64,000 bases of DNA from Alphaproteobacteria bacterium (GCA_017480385.1 JAFVAT010000027.1:38913-102912); one strand, 5' to 3'; counted from the stretch's first letter, positions 24,780 through 33,327 are shown. Numbers and translations: made by a program. The notes: generated by a model from the letters alone, not told the origin.

Positions 24780-25625
24780 ATGAAAAATATATTTTTGGCT
24801 GTGTGCGGTCTGCCGGTGATATTTTCCTTTGCTGCATCGGCGCAGGAATTAGTTTCGCATGAAGCGGTTTACGACATCGCTCTTGCTTCGACAAAGGGCG
24901 GAGCGGCGGGAGTTGTCAGCGCATACGGCAAAATGAAGTACAGTATTCAAAAGGTTTGTGATCAATGGCAGACGGAATCCGTTTTTTCATTGGATGTCGG
25001 ATATGAAATGGCCGGACCGGATACAACGAATTGGAAACAGACTACGCGGGAAAGCGCAGACGGATGTTTGTTTGAATTTGATGTTTTTGTCCGTGAAAAA
25101 GGAACGGACAGAAAGGATTTATCCGGCAAAGCTGTTTGTGAGGGGACGAAAAAAAAACTGAGTTTATCTTTGCCCGTTCGTTCCGAAGCTGTTTTTCCGG
25201 GTAGTGTTGTTTTTCCCGTTCAGCAAACGCTGCGGCTGATCAAAGCGGCGCAGGCAGGGCGGAAAAATGTGTCTTCGTATGTTTATGACGGCACAAGGCC
25301 GGAGGCTTTATATTCTATGAATGCCGTTATTTCCGCACCGGAAAATGTGCCCTCTCTGAAAGCTCAGGTCGCCGCGGATTTAATCGCCGGCAGAAAAGCG
25401 TACCGTTTTGATGCGGCCTTTTTTGAAGAATTTTCTTCAGGACATCAGCAGGACGGCACGCCGCAATACGAGGTATCCATGCTTTATTATGATAATGGAA
25501 TAAGTGACCAAATCGAACAGGATTTTGGAAGCCATCGGCTGCGCTCCACGTTGGCGGCTGTTAAAAAATTGCCGGAAATCCCCTGCGCGTCAAAAAAGAA
25601 AAGGCAGGCTTTGACAATGCGTTAA
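24780..25625 (+). CDS. eipB: DUF1849/EipB-like periplasmic protein
   Basis: The 281-residue protein has a signal peptide (MKNIFLAVCGLPVIFSFAASAQ). The mature start SHEAVYDIALASTKGGAAGVVSAYGKMKYS and the CDQWQTESVF segment match DUF1849, typified by Brucella EipB. EipB is a beta-spiral periplasmic protein required for envelope integrity. Two Cys residues (CDGW-like CDQW and a later one in KAVCEGT) may form the family disulphide. The family is almost confined to Alphaproteobacteria, which supports the taxonomic call. Confidence 0.8.
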   Translation: MKNIFLAVCGLPVIFSFAASAQELVSHEAVYDIALASTKGGAAGVVSAYGKMKYSIQKVCDQWQTESVFSLDVGYEMAGPDTTNWKQTTRESADGCLFEFDVFVREKGTDRKDLSGKAVCEGTKKKLSLSLPVRSEAVFPGSVVFPVQQTLRLIKAAQAGRKNVSSYVYDGTRPEALYSMNAVISAPENVPSLKAQVAADLIAGRKAYRFDAAFFEEFSSGHQQDGTPQYEVSMLYYDNGISDQIEQDFGSHRLRSTLAAVKKLPEIPCASKKKRQALTMR

Positions 25626-25677
25626 AGCGTGTTATATCTTAAATAAAATTGAAGAGTTTGTTTTGCGGAGAACGCCT

Positions 25678-26553
25678 TTGAGCAGTGAAATTCCCTATAT
25701 CGCCGGTTTACGCAGTTTAGCTGCGGCTTACGATGCCTTTATTGTAGATCTGTGGGGCGTTGTCTATGAAGAACAAAGGCTGTGTTTCGGCGTGTTTAAC
25801 GCGCTCAGCCAATTAAGCGATGCGGGTAAAAAAGTTGTTTTCCTGTCAAATTCGCCGCTCCGGTCCGCCGATATGGTGAAAACGTTGGAGCGCATGGGGA
25901 TCAAGCGGTATCTGTATTATGGCGTCTTGACGGCGGGAGAAGTTATTTATCATGAACTGCGCCGTCGGGTTGATCCGTTCTTTTTAAATTTAGGGCGCAA
26001 GTGCTTTCACATCGGACCTGAAAATTTTTGGCAGCCGTATGCGGATCTGGGCTATGTTCCGGTGTCTAATATTGATGAGGCCGACTTTATTTTTGTTACG
26101 GGCACAATGGGAAATCAGGACTCTTTGGAAAAATACGAGCCTTTTTTCCGTGTTTGCCTGTCGCGCCGTTTGCCAATGGTCTGTGCTTGTCCGGATTCCT
26201 TTATTTTAAAAGACGGTACGCCCTATATGGCGGCAGGAGCGTTGGCGGCGCAGTACCAAAAAGTCGGCGGTACGGTTTTTTGGCGCGGCAAGCCGGATCC
26301 TTCCGTTTTTTTATATTGTGCGGAGGGCTTGGAAACGGAAAAATCCCGTATCGCCGTGATCGGAGATTGTCTGCAGACGGATATTTACGGGGCGAATTTG
26401 TCAGGTTTGGACGCTTTATTTGTTGCCGGCGGTATTCATGCCAAAGAATTGGGCATCAACCGCGGACAGCAGCCTGAGGCAGACCGCGTTTCTTCTCTGC
26501 TTAACCAGCATGACTGCACGGCAAAGGCTGTTCTGCCGGCTTTTGTGTGGTAA
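25678..26553 (+). CDS. TIGR01459-type HAD hydrolase
   Basis: The 291-residue protein starts at TTG 25678, 7 bases after GGAGAA; a longer TTG start at 25663 has no such site. HAD motifs are AFIVDLWGVVYEE (motif I with one Asp altered to Trp-Gly context, as in this class IIA family), FLSNSPL, WRGKPDPSVF with the motif III Lys, and IGDCLQTDIYGAN (motif IV). It resembles NagD-like phosphatases of Alphaproteobacteria. The substrate is unknown. It converges with nadK. Confidence 0.8.
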   Translation: MSSEIPYIAGLRSLAAAYDAFIVDLWGVVYEEQRLCFGVFNALSQLSDAGKKVVFLSNSPLRSADMVKTLERMGIKRYLYYGVLTAGEVIYHELRRRVDPFFLNLGRKCFHIGPENFWQPYADLGYVPVSNIDEADFIFVTGTMGNQDSLEKYEPFFRVCLSRRLPMVCACPDSFILKDGTPYMAAGALAAQYQKVGGTVFWRGKPDPSVFLYCAEGLETEKSRIAVIGDCLQTDIYGANLSGLDALFVAGGIHAKELGINRGQQPEADRVSSLLNQHDCTAKAVLPAFVW

Positions 26554-26555
26554 AG

Positions 26556-27317
26556 TTATCCTAAAAATTGTTCGTCCAAAACGCGGTCTTCCAGATTACG
26601 TTCGGGATCAAACAGCAAATTTAATCCGACAGAAGAATTTTCCTGAACGGTAACTTTGACAACATTGCGCATTTCCGTTGAATCCGCGGCCACGCTGACA
26701 GGACGTTTGTCTCCCTGCAAAACGTCAAAGGAAACCACAGCATGACGCGGCAGAATCGCTCCTTGCCAACGGCGCGGACGAAACGGACTGATCGGTGTCA
26801 AGGCCAAAACATTTGAGGCTAAAGGCAAAATAGGGCCGTGCGCCGAAAAGTTGTAGGCCGTGCTGCCGGCTGGCGTTGAAACCAACACGCCGTCGCAAAT
26901 CAAATTAGGCAGCTTTTGAACACCGTCTACACTGATTGAAATATCAGCGGTTTGGCGGCTTTGCCTCCATAAAGAAACTTCGTTAAATGCCAAGGCTTTT
27001 TTATGCCGGCCATTGATGGCAAAGGCGTCCATAACCAAAGGATGCAGCGTGATTAAGCCGGCTGCATTTAATCGTTCCGGCAGATTGGCTTCCTCGTATC
27101 GGTTCATTAAAAAACCGACACTGCCTCTGTTCATGCCATAAAAAGGAAGTCCTTTGCCGATATGGCGGTGCAGTGTCTGCAGCATAAAGCCGTCCCCGCC
27201 TAAAACAACGAAAACCTCCGCTTTGCCAGCGCTTGAACAGCCATATATTTTACGTAATTTTTCCAAAGACTTCTGCGCAATTTCAGTGGTGTCTGCCAAA
27301 AAACAAATCCGACGCAT
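26556..27317 (-). CDS. nadK: NAD kinase
   Basis: The 253-residue protein has the catalytic GGDGFMLQTLH, GMNRGSVGFLMN, FNEVSLWR, and the second conserved stretch CDGVLVSTPAGSTAYN, all typical of NAD kinase. It phosphorylates NAD to NADP. It is at the short end of the family, missing N-terminal extensions. Its 3' end is 2 bases from that of the converging HAD gene. Confidence 0.93.
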   Translation of the reverse strand: MRRICFLADTTEIAQKSLEKLRKIYGCSSAGKAEVFVVLGGDGFMLQTLHRHIGKGLPFYGMNRGSVGFLMNRYEEANLPERLNAAGLITLHPLVMDAFAINGRHKKALAFNEVSLWRQSRQTADISISVDGVQKLPNLICDGVLVSTPAGSTAYNFSAHGPILPLASNVLALTPISPFRPRRWQGAILPRHAVVSFDVLQGDKRPVSVAADSTEMRNVVKVTVQENSSVGLNLLFDPERNLEDRVLDEQFLG

Positions 27318-27335
27318 TTTCTTTACTCGATTTTA

Positions 27336-27364
27336 TGGACTTTCCGTCACGGAGCTTTTATAAT
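27336..27364 (+). promoter_or_regulatory. Promoter of the 27403 gene
   Basis: TGGACT and TATAAT lie 17 bases apart, about 38 bases before the ATG. The -35 matches four of six consensus positions. Confidence 0.5.
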
Positions 27365-27402
27365 ACAAAAAAATTCGAGAAATAAAAACAGGAAAAAAAC
27401 CG

Positions 27403-28053
27403 ATGAAAAATAAGTTCGGCAAATTTTGTACCGCCAGTATTTTGTTGGCCGTTTGCGGTTTTGCTCCTTCTGCTTTGGCAGCAAAGTATTCAGGGGGCGG
27501 AGCGGCCCGCCAATATTCGGAACAGCCCTATGCGTATGAAAAAAAAGCGCCTCCGCCGCAGGCTTCTGCTATGCCTAAAGAGGATTTGAAGGCTGCCGAG
27601 CCGATCACGTTTGATGAACTGCGTTTGTTCGTCAGGGATTGGCGCAAATATGCGCGGTGGCTGAAAACAGACGGAAATGAATATAAGGCCGTTGCTTATT
27701 TGGGAGTATCTCATGCCAGCGATTATCCGCCGGAAGTCGTCAGGTGGATGGACGAACATGGCTGGGCAACGGATCGGTTCTTTTTGTTGGAACGCAAGTT
27801 TCGCATGACGCTATCCGTGCAGGAACAAGAGCTGAAGCAGTCAAATTTGAAAACGCACATGGAACGGCAGCTGGCTCAGTTGGATTCCAATGAAGATATG
27901 CCTGCTGAACAAAAACAGCGTTTGCGCAAACAGTATACAGATACGTTAAGAACGCTTCGTTCTACGGCGCATACAAAAGCTCCCGTTACACCAGAGGAAT
28001 ACGAGTTGATAAAGCTTAACCGGGAAGCTTTGCTGCGTGTTTTGGCGGATTAA
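27403..28053 (+). CDS. Unknown secreted protein
   Basis: The 216-residue protein has a signal peptide (cleavage after ALA near residue 26). The mature N-terminus is Gly/Tyr/Pro rich (KYSGGGAARQYSEQPYAY), followed by helical segments with Trp and charged residues (RLFVRDWRKYARWLKTDG, PPEVVRWMDEHGWATDRF) and a long polar coiled coil (about 130-190). It belongs to no family that I recognise. Position suggests nothing beyond divergence from nadK. A periplasmic location is inferred from the signal. Confidence 0.75.
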   Translation: MKNKFGKFCTASILLAVCGFAPSALAAKYSGGGAARQYSEQPYAYEKKAPPPQASAMPKEDLKAAEPITFDELRLFVRDWRKYARWLKTDGNEYKAVAYLGVSHASDYPPEVVRWMDEHGWATDRFFLLERKFRMTLSVQEQELKQSNLKTHMERQLAQLDSNEDMPAEQKQRLRKQYTDTLRTLRSTAHTKAPVTPEEYELIKLNREALLRVLAD

Positions 28054-28063
28054 GCGCTCTCTT

Positions 28064-28888
28064 TTATAAGGAAATCAAAGGGAAATTTTCTCTGTTTTCA
28101 GAAACAATCCAGGCGGCGGCATAGTACATAATGATGCCGATATACATGCCCATAACGGCATCGCTGATAAAGCACTGAGCCGTCCAAACCAAAGCAACGG
28201 TAATAACGCCGGCAACACCGCAGAACCAGCGTTTGGCCCGCGGGAAATAAACGCCCGCAGCCATGGCAACCGCCCAAATGCTTTGCACGTCGAAGCTTGG
28301 GAAAGATGTTTCGGAAACACGAAAACGCATCGCGGAAAATCCGTATAAATGCATTGTATCCAAAAATTCGGGCGTGTATCGACCGGTCAGGATATTTAAA
28401 AACAGGGTCGCCAAGGAAGATAAGGACAGGGCTAATAAGACAAATAAAACAGCCCGTGCCTTGACCATATTTTTTTCAAATACGTCTGTCGTTAAAGATA
28501 ATCCGGCGACGGCCATGCAGGTCAGCCATAAAGCAATCAGAATTAAAAACCACCAGCCGGCAGGATTTATTTTTGTCAAAAGAAAAAGCATGCTGTGATG
28601 CGATGTTTTCAAGGCGGATAAACAACAGGGTTCGTCTAAAAAAACGATCGAAAAGGCACAGAACAGACAGACATAAATAAAGCAGGCGGTTTTAGGCTGT
28701 TGTTTTGTAAAATCAACGATTACTTCTTTAATCTGCAGCAGCCGCGGACGCAAATTCCGCCATTTCAAAAAATCCACTATTTTTTGAAAAGTCGCCGAAT
28801 GAACAACCTGATTAAAAAGAGTCTGTATTTTTTGAAAAGTTATTTTTAAAAAAGTCTTGATCCGTTCTGAATTATGTTGAATAGCCAT
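28064..28888 (-). CDS. PAP2-like membrane protein lacking catalytic residues
   Basis: The 274-residue protein has a helical, charged N-terminal 65 residues and then six hydrophobic segments. The arrangement GRYTPEFL, SFPSFDVQSIWAVAMAAGVYFPRAKRW and ISDAVMGMYIG follows a PAP2 phosphatase. The PSGH motif reads PSFD and the last motif reads QCFISDAVMG, so two catalytic His are missing. It may be a structural or regulatory paralogue rather than a lipid phosphatase. It has its own extended -10 promoter. Confidence 0.6.
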   Translation of the reverse strand: MAIQHNSERIKTFLKITFQKIQTLFNQVVHSATFQKIVDFLKWRNLRPRLLQIKEVIVDFTKQQPKTACFIYVCLFCAFSIVFLDEPCCLSALKTSHHSMLFLLTKINPAGWWFLILIALWLTCMAVAGLSLTTDVFEKNMVKARAVLFVLLALSLSSLATLFLNILTGRYTPEFLDTMHLYGFSAMRFRVSETSFPSFDVQSIWAVAMAAGVYFPRAKRWFCGVAGVITVALVWTAQCFISDAVMGMYIGIIMYYAAAWIVSENRENFPLISL

Positions 28889-28919
28889 TGTTTAATCCGA
28901 TAATCTAAAATAACGGCTC

Positions 28920-28948
28920 ATTATATCATAAGAAAAATTTAAGGTTAA
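28920..28948 (-). promoter_or_regulatory. Promoter of the PAP2-like gene
   Basis: On the minus strand TTAACC and TATAAT lie 17 bases apart. TG one base before the -10 makes it an extended -10 promoter. Confidence 0.65.
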
Positions 28949-29049
28949 GCCCTCTCTTTTATTTTTTTAATGTTTTCCGGCAGGCAAGGCTTTTCTTGAA
29001 TTTTTCGAAAAAGAAATGTTAAAATGTCCGGGTGAAAGGAAACACGCTG

Positions 29050-29376
29050 ATGAAGGGAAAATTGGTTTTGTCTGCTTTGCTGTTTTGGGGGGCCGTTTCG
29101 GTGGCGTCGGCTCAGGTTATAGATGTGCGGGCTATCAGCCGTCAGCGCGGCTTCAGAGCGTACCAGCCGCAGGCCCAAAGGCAGCCGGTCCGCCGTCAGG
29201 CGGCAGGATCTCAGGGAAACAGGGTGGCAGCTGATTCTCAGACCGATGCGGCTTCTGTTCCTTCAAAAAAAGAGGAGGGGCAGGCCGCTTCACAACAAAA
29301 CAAAAGACAGGTGGATCAGACCGAAGAAATGCAGAAATATATTGCAAATAATCCTCAGGTAAGGCCGGATATTTAA
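29050..29376 (+). CDS. Small secreted protein with QVIDVRAIS motif
   Basis: The 108-residue protein starts at ATG 29050, 9 bases after AAAGGA. A signal peptide is followed at once by AQVIDVRAISRQRGFRAYQP, then a Gln/Arg-rich disordered region and a Lys/Gln tail. The next gene has the same segment at the same place. No family is recognised. It begins a run of four small exported proteins in the same direction, probably one operon. Confidence 0.7.
   Translation: MKGKLVLSALLFWGAVSVASAQVIDVRAISRQRGFRAYQPQAQRQPVRRQAAGSQGNRVAADSQTDAASVPSKKEEGQAASQQNKRQVDQTEEMQKYIANNPQVRPDI
29107..29150 (+). repeat. 44-bp exact direct repeat inside two paralogous genes
   Basis: The same 44 bases recur at 29445-29488. 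They encode the end of the signal peptide and QVIDVRAISRQRG in both proteins, although the flanking sequences differ. It indicates a recent partial duplication or gene conversion. Confidence 0.85.
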
Positions 29377-29390
29377 ATAAGGGCGGGGCA

Positions 29391-29777
29391 ATGAAACGGT
29401 TTGCTTTAATCTTTATGATGTTGGTTTTATTCGGCTCGGCGGCATCGGCTCAGGTTATAGATGTGCGGGCTATCAGCCGTCAGCGCGGGTTTAAGGCCTA
29501 TCAGCCGTCTCGTCAGTCCCCTCAATATCAGCCTTCCCGGCAGCGTATGGCTCCTGTTGCAAAAGAAGAATCGGTGCCGCCAAGTGAGGGCGAAAAACTA
29601 TCTGTTTCTCAAAATCAGCCCGAAAAAAAGCAAAAACAGATTCATCAAACGGGGATAAAAATTTTTCAGGAAAAAGATGAAGATAAAATAATGAACTTTG
29701 ATGTTGAAAATCCTGAATTTAGGAAATTAAATAAGAAACAGCAACAAGATTTGCTTAATCGCATAACGATTGAGTAA
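29391..29777 (+). CDS. Paralogous small secreted protein
   Basis: The 128-residue protein has a signal peptide ending SAASA, then the shared AQVIDVRAISRQRGFKAYQP, a Pro/Gln/Ser-rich stretch with short QY(Q)PSRQ repeats, and a charged C-terminus (GIKIFQEKDEDKIMNFDVENPEF). It is 14 bases after its paralogue. Only the first 20 mature residues match, so that segment is probably the functional part. Function is unknown. Confidence 0.7.
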   Translation: MKRFALIFMMLVLFGSAASAQVIDVRAISRQRGFKAYQPSRQSPQYQPSRQRMAPVAKEESVPPSEGEKLSVSQNQPEKKQKQIHQTGIKIFQEKDEDKIMNFDVENPEFRKLNKKQQQDLLNRITIE

Positions 29778-29799
29778 AAAACAACAGGTCAGGTGAACG

Positions 29800-30318
29800 A
29801 TGAAATACATTCTTTTAATTTTGGGCTTTTTCTTTTTGTCAGCCAATGCTCAGGCTGTTTGCTCCGGCGGTTTTGACGGATCGGACGCAACATTTCAGGG
29901 GTGTTCAGAAATGGGCGATGTGGGCGAACTGATCTATAAACGGGATAATGATGGAAAAGTAATCGGAAAAAGAAGTGATGCGGAAATCAAATCTTATTTG
30001 GTTTCGACTGTGGAAAAGCGTTTAAAAAACCGCGGCATTACGATGAAAGATCAGGACGGCAATATGTCGATTATTATTAACGACGATACGGTCGTTTTTG
30101 ATGTGTTCAATCAGAACGGCGAGAAGGTCTATACATATACCGTTGACAAAGAACGGGGAATTCCCGCTAACGAAAAGGACATTATTGCCGCCCGGCAGTC
30201 GTATGATGTGCAAAAGGCGGCTCAAAGAGAGGAAAGAAAAAGCCGCATTGCCAGAATGCAGGCTTTGGCTGATCAGATTAAAGCGGAAGAAATTGACAAG
30301 AAAGCGGCGGCAAAATAA
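29800..30318 (+). CDS. Unknown exported protein
   Basis: The 172-residue protein has a signal peptide (cleavage after AQA). Mature features are CSGGFDGSDATFQGC, with two nearby Cys that could form a disulphide, then a compact mixed domain (SVEKRLKNRG-like VEKRLKNRGITMKDQDG, NMSIIINDDTVVFDVFNQNG) and a helical Ala/Lys-rich tail. No family is recognised. Its stop overlaps the next ATG (TAATG), so the two are co-translated. Confidence 0.7.
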   Translation: MKYILLILGFFFLSANAQAVCSGGFDGSDATFQGCSEMGDVGELIYKRDNDGKVIGKRSDAEIKSYLVSTVEKRLKNRGITMKDQDGNMSIIINDDTVVFDVFNQNGEKVYTYTVDKERGIPANEKDIIAARQSYDVQKAAQREERKSRIARMQALADQIKAEEIDKKAAAK

Positions 30319-30662
30319 TGAAAATGTTTTTTGCCCTTATGGCGGCGGCGTGTTTGACGGCCTGCGTCAGTCAGGAAATTTCTGATTCCAAAACGCCCCT
30401 GATGTTGGAAACGGCGGTGGACAGTGATCTGTTGATTTTGCAGACCGAAGATGTGCGGATTGCGGACGTTAAGGAAAAAAGAATCGCTTATGAATATAAC
30501 GATCAGAATATAAAGCTGTCCCAATTAGGAGACCATGCCCGCCGGTTTTGTGAGGGCAAAGGGCACGATACGATTTTGACGGACATGCGGCTGACAAACC
30601 GTGAGGGATTTCGCCGCGCAACGTTTGAATGTCGGGAAAAACCAACGCTGATCCCGCGTTAG
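30318..30662 (+). CDS. Small lipoprotein
   Basis: The 114-residue protein has lipobox LTAC at residues 13-16. The mature part contains LLILQTEDVRIADVKEKRIAYEYNDQ and a pair of Cys (RRFCEGKGHD and FECREKP) that may be bonded. It ends the small exported-protein run. It is a probable envelope protein of unknown function. Confidence 0.65.
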   Translation: MKMFFALMAAACLTACVSQEISDSKTPLMLETAVDSDLLILQTEDVRIADVKEKRIAYEYNDQNIKLSQLGDHARRFCEGKGHDTILTDMRLTNREGFRRATFECREKPTLIPR

Positions 30663-30874
30663 CTAACAGAGTCGTTTCGTATGTTTTTTAAGATGAAAAC
30701 GCGCAGGGCGGAGGATAGTCCTCCCGCCCTGTTGGCGTCAATACGAGTAATCAATTCGGTCGGCGTCGTATTTTGATTGCGGGCAATCTGTTTTAAGGCG
30801 TCCCAAAATTCCGGTTCCAGAGAAATACTGGTGCGGTGGCCGGCAATCAGAACGGAATATTTACGAATGCTCAT
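30659..30874 (-). CDS. Ribbon-helix-helix domain protein
   Basis: The 71-residue protein has the RHH_4 pattern: a short strand RKYSVLIAGHRTSISLEPEFWDALKQIA, then TPTELITRID and LSSALRVFILKNIR. Such small proteins bind DNA as dimers and are common in Alphaproteobacteria. It is coupled to the fumarase gene by ATGA overlap, so it is the last gene of the sspB-fumarase operon. Its 3' end overlaps that of the converging lipoprotein by four bases. Confidence 0.8.
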   Translation of the reverse strand: MSIRKYSVLIAGHRTSISLEPEFWDALKQIARNQNTTPTELITRIDANRAGGLSSALRVFILKNIRNDSVS

Positions 30875-32439
30875 TTTCTTAAAATCCGTTTGTAAAAGTC
30901 ATTGCCTTTGTTGTCGGTCAATAAAAAGGCGGGAAAATCTTTAACCGTGATTTGCCAAACGGCTTCCATGCCCAAATCTTCAAAATCGATGCAGCGGCAA
31001 TCCGTAATATAGCTGTCCGCGGTTTGCGCAGCCGCTCCGCCCAGCGTTCCCAGATAAAAACCACCGTTGTCCTGACAGGCCTGCGTAACAGCCGCCGATC
31101 GGTTTCCTTTGGCTAGCATGATCAGCGAAGCGCCGTTTTTTTGAAACAGGCCGACATAAGAATCCATACGTCCGGCTGTTGTCGGGCCAAATGATCCTGA
31201 GGGTTTGCCGTTTGGCTTTTTGGCCGGTCCGGCATAGTAAATCGGATAACGCTTTAAATAATCCGGCAAAGGTTTTCCCCGCTCCAGCAGCTGCTTGAAA
31301 CGCGCATGCGCAATATCGCGGGCGACGATCAGGGTGCCGTTTAAAAATAATCGGTCGCCAACGTTTAATCGGTCCAGATCCCTTAGTGTTTCCCCGATCG
31401 GGCGGTTAAGATCGACCGTTAAACCGGAGGAGGTCAGGCTGTCCTCATTAACCGCGGGCAGATAATGTGCCGGGTCCGTTTCCAGTTGCTCCAGAAAAGC
31501 GCCCTGCGGTGTAATTTTTCCCAGAATGTTCCTGTCGGCAATACAGGAAACGCCGATGCCGATCGGCAGAGAAGCTCCGTGTCGGGGCAAACGAATCACG
31601 CGAACGTCCAAACAAAAATGACGCCCGCCAAACTGCGCGCCCAAGCCGTTTTCGTTGATCCGGCGCAATAGTTCGGCTTCCAGTTCCGTATCCCGCAGCC
31701 CGTTTTCCGAAGCGGGCAAAGCGTCCAATGCCTTGGCAGAGGCAAGCTTGACCGTTTTCACATTCATTTCAGCCGACAATCCGCCGATAACGATTGCCAG
31801 ATGATACGGCGGGCAGGCTGAAACGCCGATTTCAGCAATTTTATCCGTTAAAAAAGCGGTTAAGTCTTTTTTATTCAACAAAGCGCGCGTTTGTTGGAAC
31901 AGAAACGTTTTGTTCGCCGATCCGCCCCCCTTGGCCATAAACAAAAACCTGTATTCATTTCCTTTGGCTACTGTCAGATCAATTTGTGCCGGCAGATTAG
32001 TGCCGCTGTTTCTTTCATCAAAAACGGACAGGGGAATGTTTTGGGAATAGCGCAGGTTCAGCGCGGCATAGGCCCTTTTGATTCCTTTGGCAATAGCTTC
32101 GGCTTCTTCACCGTCGGTTAAAACAAGGTGGCCTTTTTCACCGATGACGATTGCTGTGCCTGTGTCCTGACACAAAGGAAGCACACCGCCGGAAGCAATA
32201 TTTGCATTTTTCAAAAACTCCAACGCGGCGAAACGTTCGTTTGCTGAGGTCTCCCTGTCATCAAAGACGTTTCGAAGCTGCTGCAAATGGGCCGGCCGCA
32301 AAAAGTGCGATACGTCCTTAAAAGCTTCGAAGGCCATGTTTTCAAAAACACGGGCGGGAACAGACAAAAATCCGTTTTTGTATTCGACGGCGTCTGCGGT
32401 TGCAACAGACCTGAAAGAAACGGGATCGGGAAACAGCAT
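30871..32439 (-). CDS. Class I fumarate hydratase
   Basis: The 522-residue single-chain enzyme joins the alpha and beta parts of class I fumarases. Cluster-binding and catalytic motifs include PLCQDTGTAIVIG, SACPPYHLAIVIGG, GSFGPTTAGRMD and the C-terminal ECRCIDFEDLGMEAVW-like DCRCIDFEDLGM. It uses a [4Fe-4S] cluster to interconvert fumarate and malate and is oxygen-sensitive. The first ligand Cys in PLCQ and the second in SACP are present. It starts 2 bases after the sspB stop. Confidence 0.92.
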   Translation of the reverse strand: MLFPDPVSFRSVATADAVEYKNGFLSVPARVFENMAFEAFKDVSHFLRPAHLQQLRNVFDDRETSANERFAALEFLKNANIASGGVLPLCQDTGTAIVIGEKGHLVLTDGEEAEAIAKGIKRAYAALNLRYSQNIPLSVFDERNSGTNLPAQIDLTVAKGNEYRFLFMAKGGGSANKTFLFQQTRALLNKKDLTAFLTDKIAEIGVSACPPYHLAIVIGGLSAEMNVKTVKLASAKALDALPASENGLRDTELEAELLRRINENGLGAQFGGRHFCLDVRVIRLPRHGASLPIGIGVSCIADRNILGKITPQGAFLEQLETDPAHYLPAVNEDSLTSSGLTVDLNRPIGETLRDLDRLNVGDRLFLNGTLIVARDIAHARFKQLLERGKPLPDYLKRYPIYYAGPAKKPNGKPSGSFGPTTAGRMDSYVGLFQKNGASLIMLAKGNRSAAVTQACQDNGGFYLGTLGGAAAQTADSYITDCRCIDFEDLGMEAVWQITVKDFPAFLLTDNKGNDFYKRILRK

Positions 32440-32441
32440 GG

Positions 32442-32879
32442 TTATTTCTTTTTGCGAAAAGCGCTGAGACTGACAACATTTTCCGAGGTTTCCGCCTTTT
32501 CGGGGACTTTCTTGATATCAGCAGCCGGCTTGGGCTCCGGTTTAAACGTAACGGCAAACTGTGCATGCGGATCGGCAAAACGGGTGACGGCAGAGAATGG
32601 GACGGTGATTCTTTCGGAAACATTGTTAAAGCTGAGCGTTACGGAAAACAGACTCTCTTTTACCTTCAGATCATAATATTCGTGCTGCAGGACAATGGTC
32701 ATTTCTTCGGGATAAGAAGCTTTCAGCCTTTCAGACAGGATAACATCGTCCCGCGGGGTTTGGAAGGTAATGTAAAAATGATTGCCGTCCAGTCCGTTTT
32801 TTTCAGCGGACAGCAGCGCGTCATGAACGACGTGGAGCAATGCTTTTTCAACCAGATGTTCATAGGAAATTTCAGTCAT
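32442..32879 (-). CDS. sspB: Stringent starvation protein B-like ClpXP adaptor
   Basis: The 145-residue protein starts at 32879 (MTEISYEHLVEKALLHVV), the usual alphaproteobacterial SspB start; a longer frame would include terminator sequence. It has HFYITFQTPRDDVILSERLKASYPEEMTIVLQHEYYDLKV and SFNNVSERITVPFSAVTRFADP, the ssrA-tag-binding barrel. A disordered tail ends with LSAFRKKK-like residues that would bind ClpX. It lies immediately downstream of ssrA, whose tag it recognises. Confidence 0.9.
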   Translation of the reverse strand: MTEISYEHLVEKALLHVVHDALLSAEKNGLDGNHFYITFQTPRDDVILSERLKASYPEEMTIVLQHEYYDLKVKESLFSVTLSFNNVSERITVPFSAVTRFADPHAQFAVTFKPEPKPAADIKKVPEKAETSENVVSLSAFRKKK

Positions 32880-32904
32880 CAGCCAATCCCTAAAATCAGA
32901 ATAA

Positions 32905-33206
32905 AAATAACGGGACACTTCTGTTGCTAGGCAAGTCCCCGCCCCACCTGAAGCGCTCAAGCCCCAGGGATTAAGTTCGGTTTTCCGACCGCATTACGCA
33001 GCGAGAACAACCTGAGTGCGATTATCATTCGCATTTAAAATTACAGCCCGATAACGGTGGTACAATACCGGATACAAATCCTGTTTTTACTGCGTGCGTC
33101 GATCCTGTTTCGTCCCCAAAGTTTGGTGGAGACGCCGGGTACCGCCCCCGGGTCCGCTGCGCCTATTCTGCAGGGTGTTTAGCATCATAGCCGGATAAAC
33201 CCGGCA
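32905..33206 (-). ncRNA. ssrA: Two-piece (permuted) tmRNA
   Basis: On the minus strand the acceptor piece comes first (about 33206-33124) and ends CGTCTCC-A-CCA, encoding CCA. A 6-base gap leads to the coding piece starting GGGGACG (33117), which pairs with CGTCTCC over seven base pairs to form the tRNA-like acceptor stem. The conserved GGATCGACG follows. The tag frame is at 33032-32994: GCG AAT GAT AAT ... GCT GCG TAA, giving ANDNRTQVVLAA. This circular permutation is the alphaproteobacterial form, processed into two RNAs. The 5' end is inferred from the promoter, the 3' end from the terminator-like hairpin. Confidence 0.93.
32906..32941 (-). terminator. ssrA terminator
   Basis: On the minus strand GGGGACTT pairs with AAGTGTCCC around a 12-base loop, followed by GTTATTTTTATT. 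It may also act as a pseudoknot of the tmRNA coding piece. Confidence 0.65.
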
Positions 33207-33212
33207 CTTCTT

Positions 33213-33240
33213 ATTATAGACCGGAATTCTGTTTGTGCAA
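33213..33240 (-). promoter_or_regulatory. ssrA promoter
   Basis: On the minus strand -35 TTGCAC and a perfect -10 TATAAT lie 16 bases apart, giving a start near 33206. Confidence 0.8.
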
Positions 33241-33327
33241 GCAGCTTTCTTGATTCATTTAGTTGCGCTTTAAGAAGGACTGAATTAAACTGCCGACATT
33301 ACTTTATTCTTTCAGCAGAGGTTTTTT

